A stretch of DNA of 64,000 bases from Paraphysomonas bandaiensis (lineage: Eukaryota; Chrysophyceae). A model generated the notes under the pieces. That model did not search any database. It saw nothing but the letters and a program-made list of their open reading frames with translations, and was not told the origin of the DNA. This document shows, piece after piece, positions 1-10,190 of this stretch. The DNA lies in NCBI GenBank assembly GCA_965644295.1, contig CBFFRP010000370.1:62001-126000 (forward strand). Reading direction: 5' to 3'. A program made the position numbers and the translations under genes. How positions within the stretch are numbered: the stretch's first letter is position 1; every line of letters begins with the position of its first letter.

Positions 1-368
1 ATAAGTACCATAGTTACCGTTATAAGAACAAACTGCATGCACATACTCTCTTTCGAATTTGAATTCTTGTATTTCTCGATCTCTTTCGATGTCATTTATT
101 TCTGGGTCACGGTATTCATTTTCTAATTCCAGTTGTTCATTCCATTCTTTACATCGCTCTGCAAATATTCGATTACGATACTGCTTATCCAAATCTTTAT
201 ACTGCTGTTCATATTCACGTTGTTTCTGTAATCGAGCCTTTTCTTTTTCCTGTTATTGAATTCAATGAAAGTCAACATGAACATTGATGTGTTTACCTCG
301 GCTGTCTGAGGTCTGGAAGCTGCTAGCTTCTTGAAAAACTCTTTCCTGTGAGACTTGTTTCGTTGCAT
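1..368 (-). CDS. Partial gene: charged coiled-coil protein (5' end only)
   Basis: Read on the minus strand, an ATG at 368-366 opens exon 1 (297-368). It encodes a basic start, MQRNKSHRKEFFKKLAASRP. A 47-bp intron (250-296, GTAAAC..ACAG) joins in frame to exon 2 (1-249), which runs off the left edge of the window without a stop. Exon 2 is very rich in Glu, Lys, Arg and Gln with helical spacing, as in a coiled coil. No family was recognised, and the C-terminal part is outside the window. The same splice arrangement (short GT..AG intron with clean frame continuity) is seen in the well-identified genes here, which supports the model. Function unknown. Confidence 0.6.
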
Positions 369-832
369 TGTATGTGTATGTGTATGTGTATGCGTATTAT
401 CAGCCAAATGCTGATACTATATCTACATTGGCCACACTGGTCCAGTTTTTGGCCGGCCTGTATACCGGTATACTGCTGTATGCAGATATTCCGGGATATG
501 GATATTGGCAGAAAAAAATCTCTGTTTTGTCTTCTTGGAATTCCAGCATTTGCACCTGACAAAAAAAAATGTTTTTTTTGTGGTACCCTCCAGCTGTACA
601 TCTGTATATATGTATATATATACGGCATGTATACTTGTATAGTTGGGTGCATAGTTCAGAGTTGTCTACCTCCACCTCCATATGATACTATAGTATAGGA
701 GTACAGCAGTAGTGGAGGTGTGTAGGGTGTATGCATGTGCTGTTGTATGCATACACAACACTCATATATATATACATATAACTCAACTAACCTCACATCT
801 CACATATAAGTTGCTTCATAAACACTCTTATA
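369..832. promoter_or_regulatory. Divergent intergenic region between partial coiled-coil gene and YIPF6
   Basis: These 464 bp separate two start codons facing away from each other, so both promoters should lie here. The stretch holds TG/TATG microsatellite tracts, a perfect 14-bp palindrome GTATACCGGTATAC (460-473) next to GGCCGGCC (451-458), and poly-A/T runs near 570-580. The small reading frames in it look like low-complexity artefacts. Promoter function is inferred from position only. Confidence 0.35.
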
Positions 833-1777
833 ATGATGCGACATGAAGATCAGATCAGATTAGGCACTTCTACTACATTAGATGAGCCTGTTAGTGAGAC
901 TATTGTAAGTATATCACTATACACATATACACACATCTAGTTCTAATATATATGTATGTATATGTGTATATGCAACTATGGACGTAACGTATACAGTCTT
1001 ATATATAGCTATTACATGTAACGTTTATTAATATATATTTGTATCTTATGTATACATGTATATCTAATGTATGTATATCTGATGTATATATATATATACA
1101 GCTGAGAGATGTGCGACAAGTGGTAGCCAAGTTAAAAATTGTTTTATTACCTCTTGGTAAAGATAGCAATCAAAGTATTTTGCAAAAGTTAAGAGAATGT
1201 AAGTGTCATACGATATACCTCCATATAACTTATCATCTTTGTATTTAAAGGGGATCTTTGGGGTCCATTACTTGTGTGCTTGATGCTTTCGACTACACTC
1301 AGCTTCACGGCTCCTGGTAGTACCGCTTCAGTCGTATTTGCGGCTGTGTTTGTTATTGTGTGGTGTGGAGCCGCCATGGTCACTGTTAATGCACAGTTGC
1401 TTGGAGGCACGATATCATTTTTCCAAAGCGTCTGTATTCTTGGATATTGTGTTTTCCCACTCACCCTTTCGGCCATCGTGTGCCTCATTGTAGGACTGAT
1501 CTACAAGCAGGTGGTGTACAGTTGCTTTTTGTTTTTGTATTCTCTAATTGTTGCTTTGAATTAGATGGTGATAAAGGCCGTCATAGTTGCCATTGGTTTT
1601 ATTTGGAGCACTCGAGGTGGGATGCCATGTATTGATTGTGATGTAAAATATGATTTATTTTCTTCAGCTTCAGTTGTTTTCATGAGCGAGGTTATCAGTG
1701 ACCAACGGCGGGTTCTGGCTGTATATCCGGTGTTTTTCTTCTACACATTCATAGGGTGGATGATTCTTCTCCAGTAG
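833..1777 (+). CDS. YIPF6: YIPF6/Yip4-type Yip1-domain Golgi membrane protein
   Basis: Five exons (833-904, 1102-1198, 1251-1510, 1565-1616, 1668-1777) join in frame to give 196 residues. The order is family-typical: an acidic N-terminus with LDEPVSETI, a helix with VAKLKIVLLPL, the WDLWGPLLVC motif completed across the exon 2/3 junction, then about five membrane segments. The middle ones carry VWCGAAMVTVNAQLLGG and ISFFQSVCILGYCVFPL, both characteristic of YIPF6. Yip1-domain proteins sit in ER/Golgi membranes, interact with Rab GTPases and act in vesicle transport. The human protein is somewhat longer (about 236 aa), the difference lying in the N-terminal tail. Intron 1 (197 bp) is unusually long for this window; the other three are 51-54 bp. 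Confidence 0.9.
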
Positions 1778-2516
1778 GTAGCAGCTAGTAGATATAGCGA
1801 GCTAAGCCCTTCTTTTTGTGTTGGCTGACGTGTATTAATATAAACGAGATATTTTTTATTGTGACAATCGCCTACGCACTTTTCGGTTTAAAGCTTTCCC
1901 TACCCTTTTTGTACTCCGTTAAATACCTTTCTTGAAATTCCACAGTTTTAACAAGGTCATTTTCTCCATCCTCCCTTTCCAAAAATACGCGGGATTTATC
2001 GTAGTCACACACTACCAGTATATGTTATGTAAGGCTAGATGCCTCCCCTTATACAACCACTACTCTAGGGTACAAACAGAATATTAAGCAGGAAATAATG
2101 CTTACACTATGAAGAAGCGAAGAAACCGTACATGTTTCACCAACGTAGTAAATACCAGGGCTAGGGAACAGTATATTGAATAGCAATATATTGCAATAGT
2201 ATTGTTGGGTCGGTTTTAAAACTCCATCAATATTATTGGTGAGTCGCTATCTAATATCTAACAATAGTCTTGCAATGTGTAGTGATCCCTAGCCATGGAA
2301 ATACTAAATTCCTAACCACGGATATACGTTCTTCAGTTCATCTGTGCAATTAATGCTAATATATTTATTATAGCGGTACAACTCCTGCTGTTCGAATATG
2401 GTAATAACAATACATTTACCTAAACCAGTTATACAGTACATATTACATATGAACACAAAATTAATCAAACATGGCATTGATAAGCATTTCCCACATACAC
2501 CATATACATACATCTA
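1778..2516. other. Intergenic stretch between YIPF6 and the next gene
   Basis: No convincing gene was seen. It holds a short fragment containing ACGCGGGATTT (1986-1996), also present in the repeats near 8160 and 22550-22680, and the MITE-like element at 2151-2301. A 69-codon open frame at 2304-2513 (minus) has no recognisable features and is probably chance. Confidence 0.5.
2151..2301. mobile_element. Small MITE-like element with GGCTAGGGA terminal inverted repeats
   Basis: The left end reads TACCAGGGCTAGGGA. The right end, reverse complemented, reads TTCCATGGCTAGGGA, giving 13 of 15 matches. The ~150-bp interior is AT-rich and itself partly self-complementary (CAATAGTATTGTTGG against TAACAATAGTCTTG). 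No coding capacity. A related end, GGCTAGGGAGCGATA with an ATACTATTGTTAGAT interior, occurs near 63828. Family unknown; a non-autonomous DNA transposon is the best guess. Confidence 0.5.
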
Positions 2517-3371
2517 TCAAAATTCCCACTTCGTTGTAATTTTCCAGTAAAAATGCAGTATGGTGAATAGCAGGGAGTGTTTTGGCGGGTTCATTATACT
2601 TCTACACATTGGTAAATACAGTGCAAAGGACAGAAGCAGAGTGTAGGGATATAATACGATACCAAACACTAAAGAAGCGAGATAGACTCTGAGGCTACAG
2701 AGAGATACCAACAGAGCTACCAGAGCAGTACATCCTGAAAGGAATCCATGCTGGTGCTTGTATAAATACAATGCATTTAGAAACACCGCAAGGTTCAAGC
2801 TACCCTTAGCAGAGGTGCACAACACAAGTAGTAAAGACCTCCCCGTACCAAATGACTCCATTTCATCCACTGGTAGCTCGGGATTAAGCTCTTTGTCAGG
2901 GTGGAGGACCATATACAACGTGTTATATATAGAGAATGGCATATAACGCGAGTTGCAATCCGTTCGCTGCACAACTTCATATTGATTGACTAAAACCCCT
3001 ATGGAATGAAACAATCCACAGCATAGAAGACATCCATAGTCATATGAAAGTTTATCATCAATTGTCTTGCATTGGACAGTATATGACTGCCATAGAGGGG
3101 CGCATATATAACATATGAGGATATATATACATATAATTGAATTAAACTGAAAACTTGTTGAAGATATGCTTATACAGAGAGCAAGTGTACCGATTATATC
3201 CATGAGAACACAGTATATACCCCAGTAATAGGAAGATAGAGGGATGTTCATACATAAGCCGATAGTCCTCTCTTTAGAGGGTATGACTGGTTGGAAGGGA
3301 GGGAATTCGTGTTTAATGGGTTCAGTGGAGGGGAGGAGTGGAGTGTGTGAAGTGGTAGGGTCTGTGTCCAT
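2517..3371 (-). CDS. Multi-pass membrane protein, family not recognised
   Basis: A single open frame of 284 residues starts at the ATG at 3371-3369 (MDTDPTTSHTPLLPS). The frame stays open far upstream only because it enters the adjacent (ATAC)n tract, which has no stops, so the upstream residues are not credible and this Met is preferred. A Pro-rich cytosol-like N-terminus of about 45 residues is followed by roughly six hydrophobic segments. These begin near YYWGIYCVLMDIIGTLALC and SIICIYILICYICAP and end with a long hydrophobic stretch containing LVFGIVLYPYTLLLSFALY. Composition and layout indicate an integral membrane protein, but no transporter or receptor motif was recognised. Its 5' flank lies only about 80 bp from the 1-kb microsatellite, which may affect expression. 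Confidence 0.55.
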   Translation of the reverse strand: MDTDPTTSHTPLLPSTEPIKHEFPPFQPVIPSKERTIGLCMNIPLSSYYWGIYCVLMDIIGTLALCISISSTSFQFNSIICIYILICYICAPLWQSYTVQCKTIDDKLSYDYGCLLCCGLFHSIGVLVNQYEVVQRTDCNSRYMPFSIYNTLYMVLHPDKELNPELPVDEMESFGTGRSLLLVLCTSAKGSLNLAVFLNALYLYKHQHGFLSGCTALVALLVSLCSLRVYLASLVFGIVLYPYTLLLSFALYLPMCRSIMNPPKHSLLFTILHFYWKITTKWEF

Positions 3372-3453
3372 TGTTTGGCTACGTGATGATTGTAAGTGTG
3401 ATATACTGCTAATAATAAGAACACGAACCGCACCCCATACACATCGTATAAAG

Positions 3454-4361
3454 GAGATACATGCATAGATACATACATACATACATACATATATACATAC
3501 ATACATACATACATACATACATACATACATACATACATACATACATACATACATACATACATACATACATACATACATACATACATACATACATACATAC
3601 ATACATACATACATACATACATACATACATACATACATACATACATACATACATACATACATACATACATACATACATACATACATACATACATACATAC
3701 ATACATACATACATACATACATACATACATACATACATACATTCATACATACATACATACATGCATAGATACATACATACATACATACATACATACATAC
3801 ATACATACATACATACATACATACATACATACATACATACATACATACATACATACATACATACATACATACATACATACATACATACATACATACATAC
3901 ATACATACAGACATACATACATACATACATACATACATACATACATACATACATACATACATACATACATACATACATACATACATACATACATACATAC
4001 ATACATACATACATACATACATACATTCATACATACATACATACATGCATAGATACATACATACATACATACATGCATAGATACATACATACATACATAC
4101 ATACATACATACATACATACATACATACATACATACATACATACATACATACATACATACATACATACATACATACATACATACATACATACATACATAC
4201 ATACATACATACATACATACATACATACATACATACATACATACATACATACATACATACATACATACATACATACATACATACATACATACATACATAC
4301 ATACATACATACATACATACATACATACATACATACATACATACATACATACATACATACA

Positions 4362-4393
<32 letters not shown>

Positions 4394-4447
4394 CATGCAT
4401 GCATACATACATACATACATACATACATACATACATACATACATACA

Positions 4448-4479
<32 letters not shown>

Positions 4480-4493
4480 CATGCATGCATACA

Positions 4494-4525
<32 letters not shown>
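3454..4525. repeat. (ATAC)n tetranucleotide microsatellite, about 1.07 kb
   Basis: An almost uninterrupted run of the ATAC/GTAT tetranucleotide. A few variant words mark larger internal copying. The block ATTCATACATACATAC leading into ATGCATAGATAC occurs at 3741 and again at 4025, 284 bp (71 units) apart, and the word ATATACATGCATGCAT occurs at 4389 and 4475. A period of four without stop codons leaves all six frames open, which explains the spurious Met-Tyr-Val-Cys and His-Thr-Tyr-Ile repeat proteins. Confidence 0.95.
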
Positions 4526-4850
4526 CCGTTCTGTAGAACAGAATATACATGAGTTGAAGATTGAAGATCAAGTTGGAGACTCTGTATGTGTCAACACATC
4601 GAACTTCTTCTGTATATACAAACATCTGCACATCACAGAAGTAAATATTCTGAAGTCAATTGAAAGTAAGTGAATTTATCTTCTATATATATACATATAT
4701 ATGCAGTATAGTCACTACATGCTCTGATCTCTGTGCTGATCTCCATACATACATACATACGTACATCTCCATACATACATCTGCATATAGTGCTCTCACA
4801 CTAACATCACTCACAGTAACACACTTACATCTCAATACTGAACTCATAAC
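4526..4850. other. Intergenic stretch upstream of the universal stress protein gene
   Basis: No gene seen. Contains a small palindrome (GTTCTGTAGAACAGAAT near 4529), a short further run of CATA units near 4745-4770, and AT-rich DNA presumably carrying the promoter of the downstream gene. Confidence 0.4.
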
Positions 4851-6184
4851 ATGGGAGGTATGTATCAACACACACAATCTACTCTATCATCACATCAACA
4901 ATCAGGAGGAGCGTCTATATTACACACAGCAGTAAAAGAGAATCCAAATTTAACGGAGCATTACAGAAATGAATTAGCGGCATTCTTTGCAGGAGAATAT
5001 GTTCGTATGAGGTAACTAGTTCATAAAATACAGACATAACATCAAGTTTTTAGATCATTTTCAGTATTTTTTTATAGTATTTTGTGATATTTGTATATAG
5101 AAACTTGGGATTATCTGAAGGAGATATCAGAGAGGAGTTAACGCGTAGATTAGCTATGACTGAATTACAAATCTTGAAGAATGTGGCTCTATTAGAGAAA
5201 CAATGTTGCTCAAAGATACCTGATAGTGAAGATGAGAGGTTCTTAAAAGATTGCAAACATGCAGTTAACTCCATATCTTCGAAAGGGGGGATTAGTTTTC
5301 TATGTTGTGTGGATGGATCTCCACCTTCTGATCAAGCTTATAATCTATGTCTCGCTCTTATGCGCCGACATGACTATTTGTGTGTATTTCATGCATTTGC
5401 AGATAATGAACAAGAGGAAGCTGATACTTTGAAGGCTCGCATTCAGCGACAGGTGCTTGATCTTGACAGTAGTCCTGTAGCGAACTTGTCCTCCTCACAA
5501 GTAGCATTGCATTTCGAAGATCGATACTCCAGGACTCCGTTGCGGGTACTTCAGGATCTTCTGGGGCACTGTCGCCATCGCCATCACGACCATGGAGGAT
5601 ATGGCCATGGGTCGGTGGAGTGTGATCATCTCATGTCCCCAGGTTACAGACCGCCGGACTTTGTTGTTTTGGGCCACGCAGGTGTGGGGGCGGGTAGTGA
5701 TGGAGCATTTCCAACGTCGCTTGGTAGTACCTCGGAACTTGCTTTACGTTCAGTTCACGTACCCTGCATCGTTGCCAAGCAGTCCTGTCCCGTTCAGGGC
5801 CCACGTAGATTTGCGATGGCAGTGAATTTTTCTGAGTGCTCCAGACAGGGCTTGGAAACCGTGCGCCGACTGATTCAGCCACGAGACTCCCTCGTTCTTT
5901 TGTTCGTGGTACGCCCGCATGTGGATCCCGAAAAGGCTGTCAAAATTGAGGAGTACTATCAGGAAGATCTGCAGAAATATGGTCCCGTGGACAGCAAATT
6001 TGTTGCTATTCATATCGACACACACCACACTGTGGAAAGTACTATAATCGACTTTGTGAACGGCCCACAGAGACCAGACTTTATCGCCCTTGCACCTCGA
6101 GCAAAGCCATCCAGAGAACACTCGGCGATAACTGAGTATGTGATTATTAATTCCAGGGCATCTGTGATACTGTGCAAGAACTAA
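4851..6184 (+). CDS. Universal stress protein (tandem UspA-like domains) with His-rich loop
   Basis: Exon 1 (4851-5011) starts MGGMYQHTQSTLSSHQQ and joins exon 2 (5101-6184) across an 89-bp intron; AG|A makes one Arg codon and the total is 414 residues. After a ~105-residue helical N-terminal region comes a Usp-like domain: β-strand GISFLCCVDGSPPSDQA, then DFVVLGHAGVGAGSDGAF and LGSTSELALRSVHVPCIVA. The latter resembles the family's nucleotide-binding G-x2-G-x9-G-S pattern followed by the C-terminal strand. A second, more divergent half starts FAMAVNFSECSRQGLETV and ends FIALAPRAKPSREHSAI and ASVILCKN. Between strand and nucleotide loop of domain 1 is a His-rich segment (HCRHRHHDHGGYGHG, about residue 215) that could bind metal. 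USPs are soluble stress-related ATP or AMP binders; the precise role here is unknown. Confidence 0.75.
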
Positions 6185-6408
6185 CAACACATATATATAT
6201 GTGTTATGGTTTTAATAAACGACTGGATAACCAACAATTCTGAGCTATATATCACTGCTTACTCACCGCTTATATAGTGGTGGCAAGCCACGAATGTGGT
6301 TATTTTGTATAGCAATGCTATTTTACAACTCGATTATGTGAAACAAGATATTCATATATATTAACATGCTGTTGAAATAGTATTATGTTTATCAAATTAA
6401 TATATTCC
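6185..6408. other. 3' flank of universal stress protein gene
   Basis: AT-rich DNA with AATAAA-like words (TTTTAATAAACG near 6211) that may serve as a polyadenylation signal. Nothing else seen. Confidence 0.35.
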
Positions 6409-7020
6409 CTGTTCCGAGGGCGTATCCTAGTGTAGTGATTCTGTTTAATAAAGTAAGTAATACCCTTTTTATAGAATTTCAGCGTTTTTCTTGTGTGCGA
6501 AAATAGATATTATCATTTTACTGGGCTCCGTGAACATCACACTCACTTAATTAAATTGGTGATAAATATTTCTCCTCATTAATTTCAACTCACCGGATTG
6601 CCAATCAATAATGATCAAACTTAGACGGTCACAGTACTTCTTGCACAGTCATTATAGTTTAGTTTTCTACTGTAGATATTTTACAACAAAATATTTAAAC
6701 TACTGACAGCTATTACAATAGGAATAACTGCCATACTATTAAAGCCACAACGAACTATATGTAAACTTACACCCAATTAATCCAAGCTTTTATTGGTGTT
6801 GTGCTCTAACAACTTTACTCACTACTCACTCTTGGCATCACAGTTCATACGCTCATACGTACATCACTATGCGTTGTATTATTATCTTTGATCTAGCTCT
6901 ATAACTACATAACCACAAACAAAATATTATTTGCACATTATTTTGCCTTCGATAGAAATGAATATATCCTCTGGGGAAGGAAGTCAGAGTTGTAATAAAG
7001 AGCAATAATGGGATAAGGAA
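6409..7020 (+). repeat. Dispersed repeat, copy 1 (CCGAGGGCGT-headed element)
   Basis: Starts with TTCCGAGGGCGTATCCTAGT and runs to AATGGGATAAGGAAT. A strongly similar copy lies at 11150-11794, with small indels and substitutions. The head resembles the element heads at 21878 (+) and about 8510 (-). In this copy it is followed directly by LINE-like coding debris, so it may be the 5' part of an internally deleted non-LTR element. No coding capacity was credited to it. Confidence 0.75.
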
Positions 7021-7980
7021 TATGCCCCCCACACAAGCTACATCCTCTCCGTACCCATAACTCCACCAAATACTCCATCTTCCTAACAGAACGTATACGC
7101 GAGACGGCATACGTATGGGACAAATCATACGCGATGGGAAGAAACCGAGCCAAAAAGGAAAAACCGGGAATGATCACATAACGGCCTCCGCATGCGCCGA
7201 CTGTGCACACCCACTAGACAACATGGCGCACATGCTTCTCACCTGCACACACCCGGACCTCACTCAAATACGTGAAGACGTTCACCAAGCACACCGCAGT
7301 AAGCTCGACAAGCTTCGCACATGCACGCCTCCCCATCCCTGGTTTCACACCGCCATCATCAAACTAGCAAAAACCGCATGGAATCCGAACACCCCCAGGT
7401 TGAGCGCTACTGGACCGGCCACATTACTGCCACACAATTGGCCGACGCATTCGCAGGCACGGCACCAGTATCACCGACTACGACCCCACCACACTCACAG
7501 CAACGCCAGTCACAGGATACTCACCCGACACCTAAAATACTCCAAATCCTCCAATCGACATCCACCCCAACAAGAATTCTATCCTCTGCAAGAGTCCGAA
7601 CCCGACAGACAAGCGCCACCACCCCGGAAACAACTCCTCCTTACTTGTGGCCGAAATCCCACCTCGACAACCAGCACCATCTCCACCACCGACTTACACT
7701 CGCATATACATCTAGCCCCAACCATCCCCCGTACAACCCATGATACAGGCCCGCCAGACACATTGCCCAAAAAGGCAGAACACCCCCCTAACCCTAACCC
7801 TAACCCTGACTAACCTCACTACAAGGGACGGTTGCACCATGGTGCTCGCAGCGATGCACAAGCAGTCCCGAGACGGTTGCTCGCCACTAGTAGTACATAG
7901 TAAGCCCAGATTAATCAGTCTATAGATATAATACTAGTTTCTATACTCAACCGTTCTTATGTAATAATCAGACTTTTTCT
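7021..7980 (+). mobile_element. LINE-like (non-LTR) retrotransposon 3' remnant
   Basis: An open frame around 7086-7813 contains GNDHITASACADCAHPLDN followed by AHMLLTC, a C-x2-C-x8-H-x4-C cluster like the zinc-binding segment found after reverse transcriptase in many LINEs. It then decays into Pro/Thr-rich sequence. No RT catalytic core is present. The 3' part (about 7460-7975) is closely matched at 23085-23585, and both end with a TAATAATCAGA tail. This is a truncated, probably dead element; GC content is higher than in the surrounding DNA. Confidence 0.65.
7786..7808. repeat. Short interstitial telomere-like repeat (CCCTAA)n
   Basis: About three and a half CCCTAA units lie inside the LINE-like remnant, at a point where the copy at 23405 instead reads straight from CCCCC to GACTAACC. 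CCCTAA is the common eukaryotic telomere unit (TTAGGG on the other strand). Whether it came from telomerase, slippage or the element itself cannot be told. Confidence 0.7.
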
Positions 7981-7984
7981 TAAG

Positions 7985-8510
7985 GAATATGCCCTATTCG
8001 GAGGGCGTGGCCATAATGTAGGCTGGCTGGTACATCACCAATAACACCGAGATATAGCACTGATTCTACCACCCGCCTACCCGTGTACCAACGTAGCTGA
8101 CCGCATAGATCATGCGCAGATTCTGTTGCCGACCCACCCGTTTTCACTTTCCCTAAGATAACGCGGGATTTCTCATAGCTATGCATGAATTATATATGTA
8201 ATTCGTGCAGAATCTAGTAGGACCATGTGTAGCTTTCCACAACCTAGCAAAGATTGCGCGGAGCTACTCGTGACCATCATGCATGACTCATTATAGTAGG
8301 TCTGTAGGTCTAGTGTAACATTGGCCGCCCTCCCCTAGAATTTCGTAATCTCATATAGGCTACGAAATTGTAGTGTAGATCTAGCTAGAGCACTCTGGTG
8401 CCGACACACAAAGAATACACTGAGATTTTTATTAACAATCTATACATTACTTAACTTAGTTAACACTAGCACTTCACTAGGGTACGCTCTCAGAATGGGG
8501 CACAATCAAT
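7985..8510. repeat. Pair of element ends: copy of the 22.5-22.8 kb repeat plus a minus-strand element head
   Basis: From 7985 to about 8360 the DNA (TTCGGAGGGCGTGGCCATA, then a segment with ACCACCCGCCTACCCGTG, then GATAACGCGGGATTTCTCAT, then CCCTCCCCTAGAATT) matches, in opposite orientation, the block at 22530-22830. From about 8390 to 8510 is the reverse complement of the element head seen at 21878-21990 (sharing CTAGTGAAGTGCTAG and TTCTTTGTGTGTCGGC). No coding potential. Confidence 0.6.
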
Positions 8511-8516
8511 TACGTA

Positions 8517-10190
8517 TCAACTTTCAACTAATAACTCATTCACCCTACCCATCATCTGTGTACGGGCTTCTGCAGGCGATGTCACAGTGCTAACTGAAGC
8601 CAAATCAATAAATAGTGGTTTCATACCTAAGACAGTTTCACTGTTACCTCTGCGGCTGCTGCCCAGTACAGGAAGGAGCGCAACGTGCCTCCACTCAATG
8701 TCATTATGCACAAGACTTTTTTCTGACAGTGTGTCGACAGCTTCCGAAAGTACATTATGCACAGTAACTTCTTTTGTAGTTTTCATGAACGCTTCAAATT
8801 TAGATGTCCATGCATCAAATCGTTCGTCTGCCAGAGCAGAACTCTCCCTCCTCCCCCAATAGAACATGTTAAAATCAAAGGAAATGCTACCATTGCGATG
8901 AATACAGTGAAAGACAAATGGCATAATTAGCGAATCGGAACCGACCACCCTTGTGCGAAGCACATCAACTCCATAGACAGTTTTCCATATGTTGTACTCA
9001 TTCTCACAAGCACTGGCATCATAGAATTTCTTAAGTACGACTAAATGGAAATCCTTAGTTAGCGCGAGGCAAACCTTGCCATCGGCCCCACCGTGAAGCT
9101 GCCGCAGCACTATCAAATAAGTTGGTTCCTGTTGAGGGAGTGTGAGAAAAATTTCCTGGTGTTCGGTAAATGTATTCTCCGGGATAATACCCCAATTCCA
9201 GGTCTCCGCACTCAGAAATATGTATGCTCGTTGCGAGGAGAGGAGCGGTAAACGACGATATTGTGCTCTCATAGACTTCAATATAACGGTTCCAATAAGT
9301 GGAAGCAGTGTTGCGTCATGCCAACTGTACTCTCTACTGCCATGAAGTATTCTTTGTAGTGTGCTTTCCACGGGAAAGTATTCTATTACATTGTCGACTT
9401 TGGGTGGGTTCAGGTCAATTGAGGTAGCAAAAGCGTTTGTGTCAGGAAACCATACTACTCGCCACTTGTCCAGGGTAGTTACAATCCCAAATACTTCGCA
9501 TTGTCCAAAAGAATTGCGTAGATTTGACATGTAGTCGTAAAGTTGTCCAAGCACCTTTAAATTGGACAGCTCCGTTTTTCCAGGTTGTTTCACTTCAATA
9601 ACTGCAATGGGAACACCAGATTGTGTTTTGACAACCCAAATGTTGGACTTGGACTGCTTTTCCTTACCGTCTATCACACACACCATTGTTTTTTGATAAT
9701 GCAGTGACACATCCTGCCTAATATCCAAAAGTGTCAACACATCTAGCATAATATTGCGGACATGATATTCAATCTCTGCCTCATTAAAATAAAATACAGG
9801 CTGTGAAGGGTTGTTCTTAATTAGGAGCAGAAAAATGCTTGGTCCCGACAAATTTCGCACAATGTTCTTAAAGATCACAAAATCCTGCTCTATAAAGCTC
9901 TTCACAGCAGCATGTCCAGGATCACGGGTGGAAGTATTGGTGGAACTTGGCGTTTCTAGAGAACCTAAAGTCAGGCCGTTTAGCCCTCCGTGTAAAAGCC
10001 GTCGAATGGAAACCGCATCGTGCTCAGCAAGCTCTCTTTTCATTTCCGCCAGTTCCTCATCCTTTTTCGCACGTTCCTCCTCCACTTTCGCAAGTTCTCT
10101 TTTCATTTTTGCCAGTTCCTCTTGTAGTTTCATGATCTGTAACTTGACGGGCAGGCTGGCAAGAGGCATCTCTTCTTCTGGAACTTCCAT
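8517..10190 (-). CDS. Crinkler-type PD-(D/E)XK nuclease plus kinase-like protein
   Basis: One exon, 557 residues from the first ATG (10190); the frame is open only three codons further upstream. Residues about 15-65 are a heptad-like Lys/Glu coiled coil (LQEELAKMKRELAKVEEERA). The middle holds SNIWVVKTQSGVPIAVIEVKQ (first 20 residues SNIWVVKTQSGVPIAVIEVK), where I-E-V-K near residue 195 fits the E-x-K of PD-(D/E)XK nucleases. LGQLYDYM and GIVTTLDKWRVVWF follow, as in Crinkler-like nuclease domains. The C-terminus is kinase-like: LVHNDIEWRH near residue 498 corresponds to the HxD catalytic loop and FIDLAS near 530 to the DFG site (as DLA). Nuclease-kinase Crinkler proteins occur in oomycetes and many other eukaryotes, some as secreted effectors. 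No signal peptide or LxLFLAK-type leader is visible here, so an intracellular or mobile-element-related role is possible. Confidence 0.7.
   Translation of the reverse strand: MEVPEEEMPLASLPVKLQIMKLQEELAKMKRELAKVEEERAKKDEELAEMKRELAEHDAVSIRRLLHGGLNGLTLGSLETPSSTNTSTRDPGHAAVKSFIEQDFVIFKNIVRNLSGPSIFLLLIKNNPSQPVFYFNEAEIEYHVRNIMLDVLTLLDIRQDVSLHYQKTMVCVIDGKEKQSKSNIWVVKTQSGVPIAVIEVKQPGKTELSNLKVLGQLYDYMSNLRNSFGQCEVFGIVTTLDKWRVVWFPDTNAFATSIDLNPPKVDNVIEYFPVESTLQRILHGSREYSWHDATLLPLIGTVILKSMRAQYRRLPLLSSQRAYIFLSAETWNWGIIPENTFTEHQEIFLTLPQQEPTYLIVLRQLHGGADGKVCLALTKDFHLVVLKKFYDASACENEYNIWKTVYGVDVLRTRVVGSDSLIMPFVFHCIHRNGSISFDFNMFYWGRRESSALADERFDAWTSKFEAFMKTTKEVTVHNVLSEAVDTLSEKSLVHNDIEWRHVALLPVLGSSRRGNSETVLGMKPLFIDLASVSTVTSPAEARTQMMGRVNELLVES

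Noticed and set aside
3454-4525. CRISPR-like or satellite array
   Set aside because: Pure tetranucleotide without unique spacers, in a eukaryotic context; a microsatellite explains it.
3248-4631. Long reading frames encoding Met-Tyr-Val-Cys or His-Thr-Tyr-Ile repeats
   Set aside because: They are translations of the (ATAC)n tract, which lacks stops in every frame. No real protein features.
6853-7210. Two minus-strand frames near 6.9-7.2 kb ending in a YNSDFLPQRIYSFL peptide
   Set aside because: They lie in the dispersed repeat and antisense to LINE debris, and share the peptide only because the repeat is shared with 11.7 kb.
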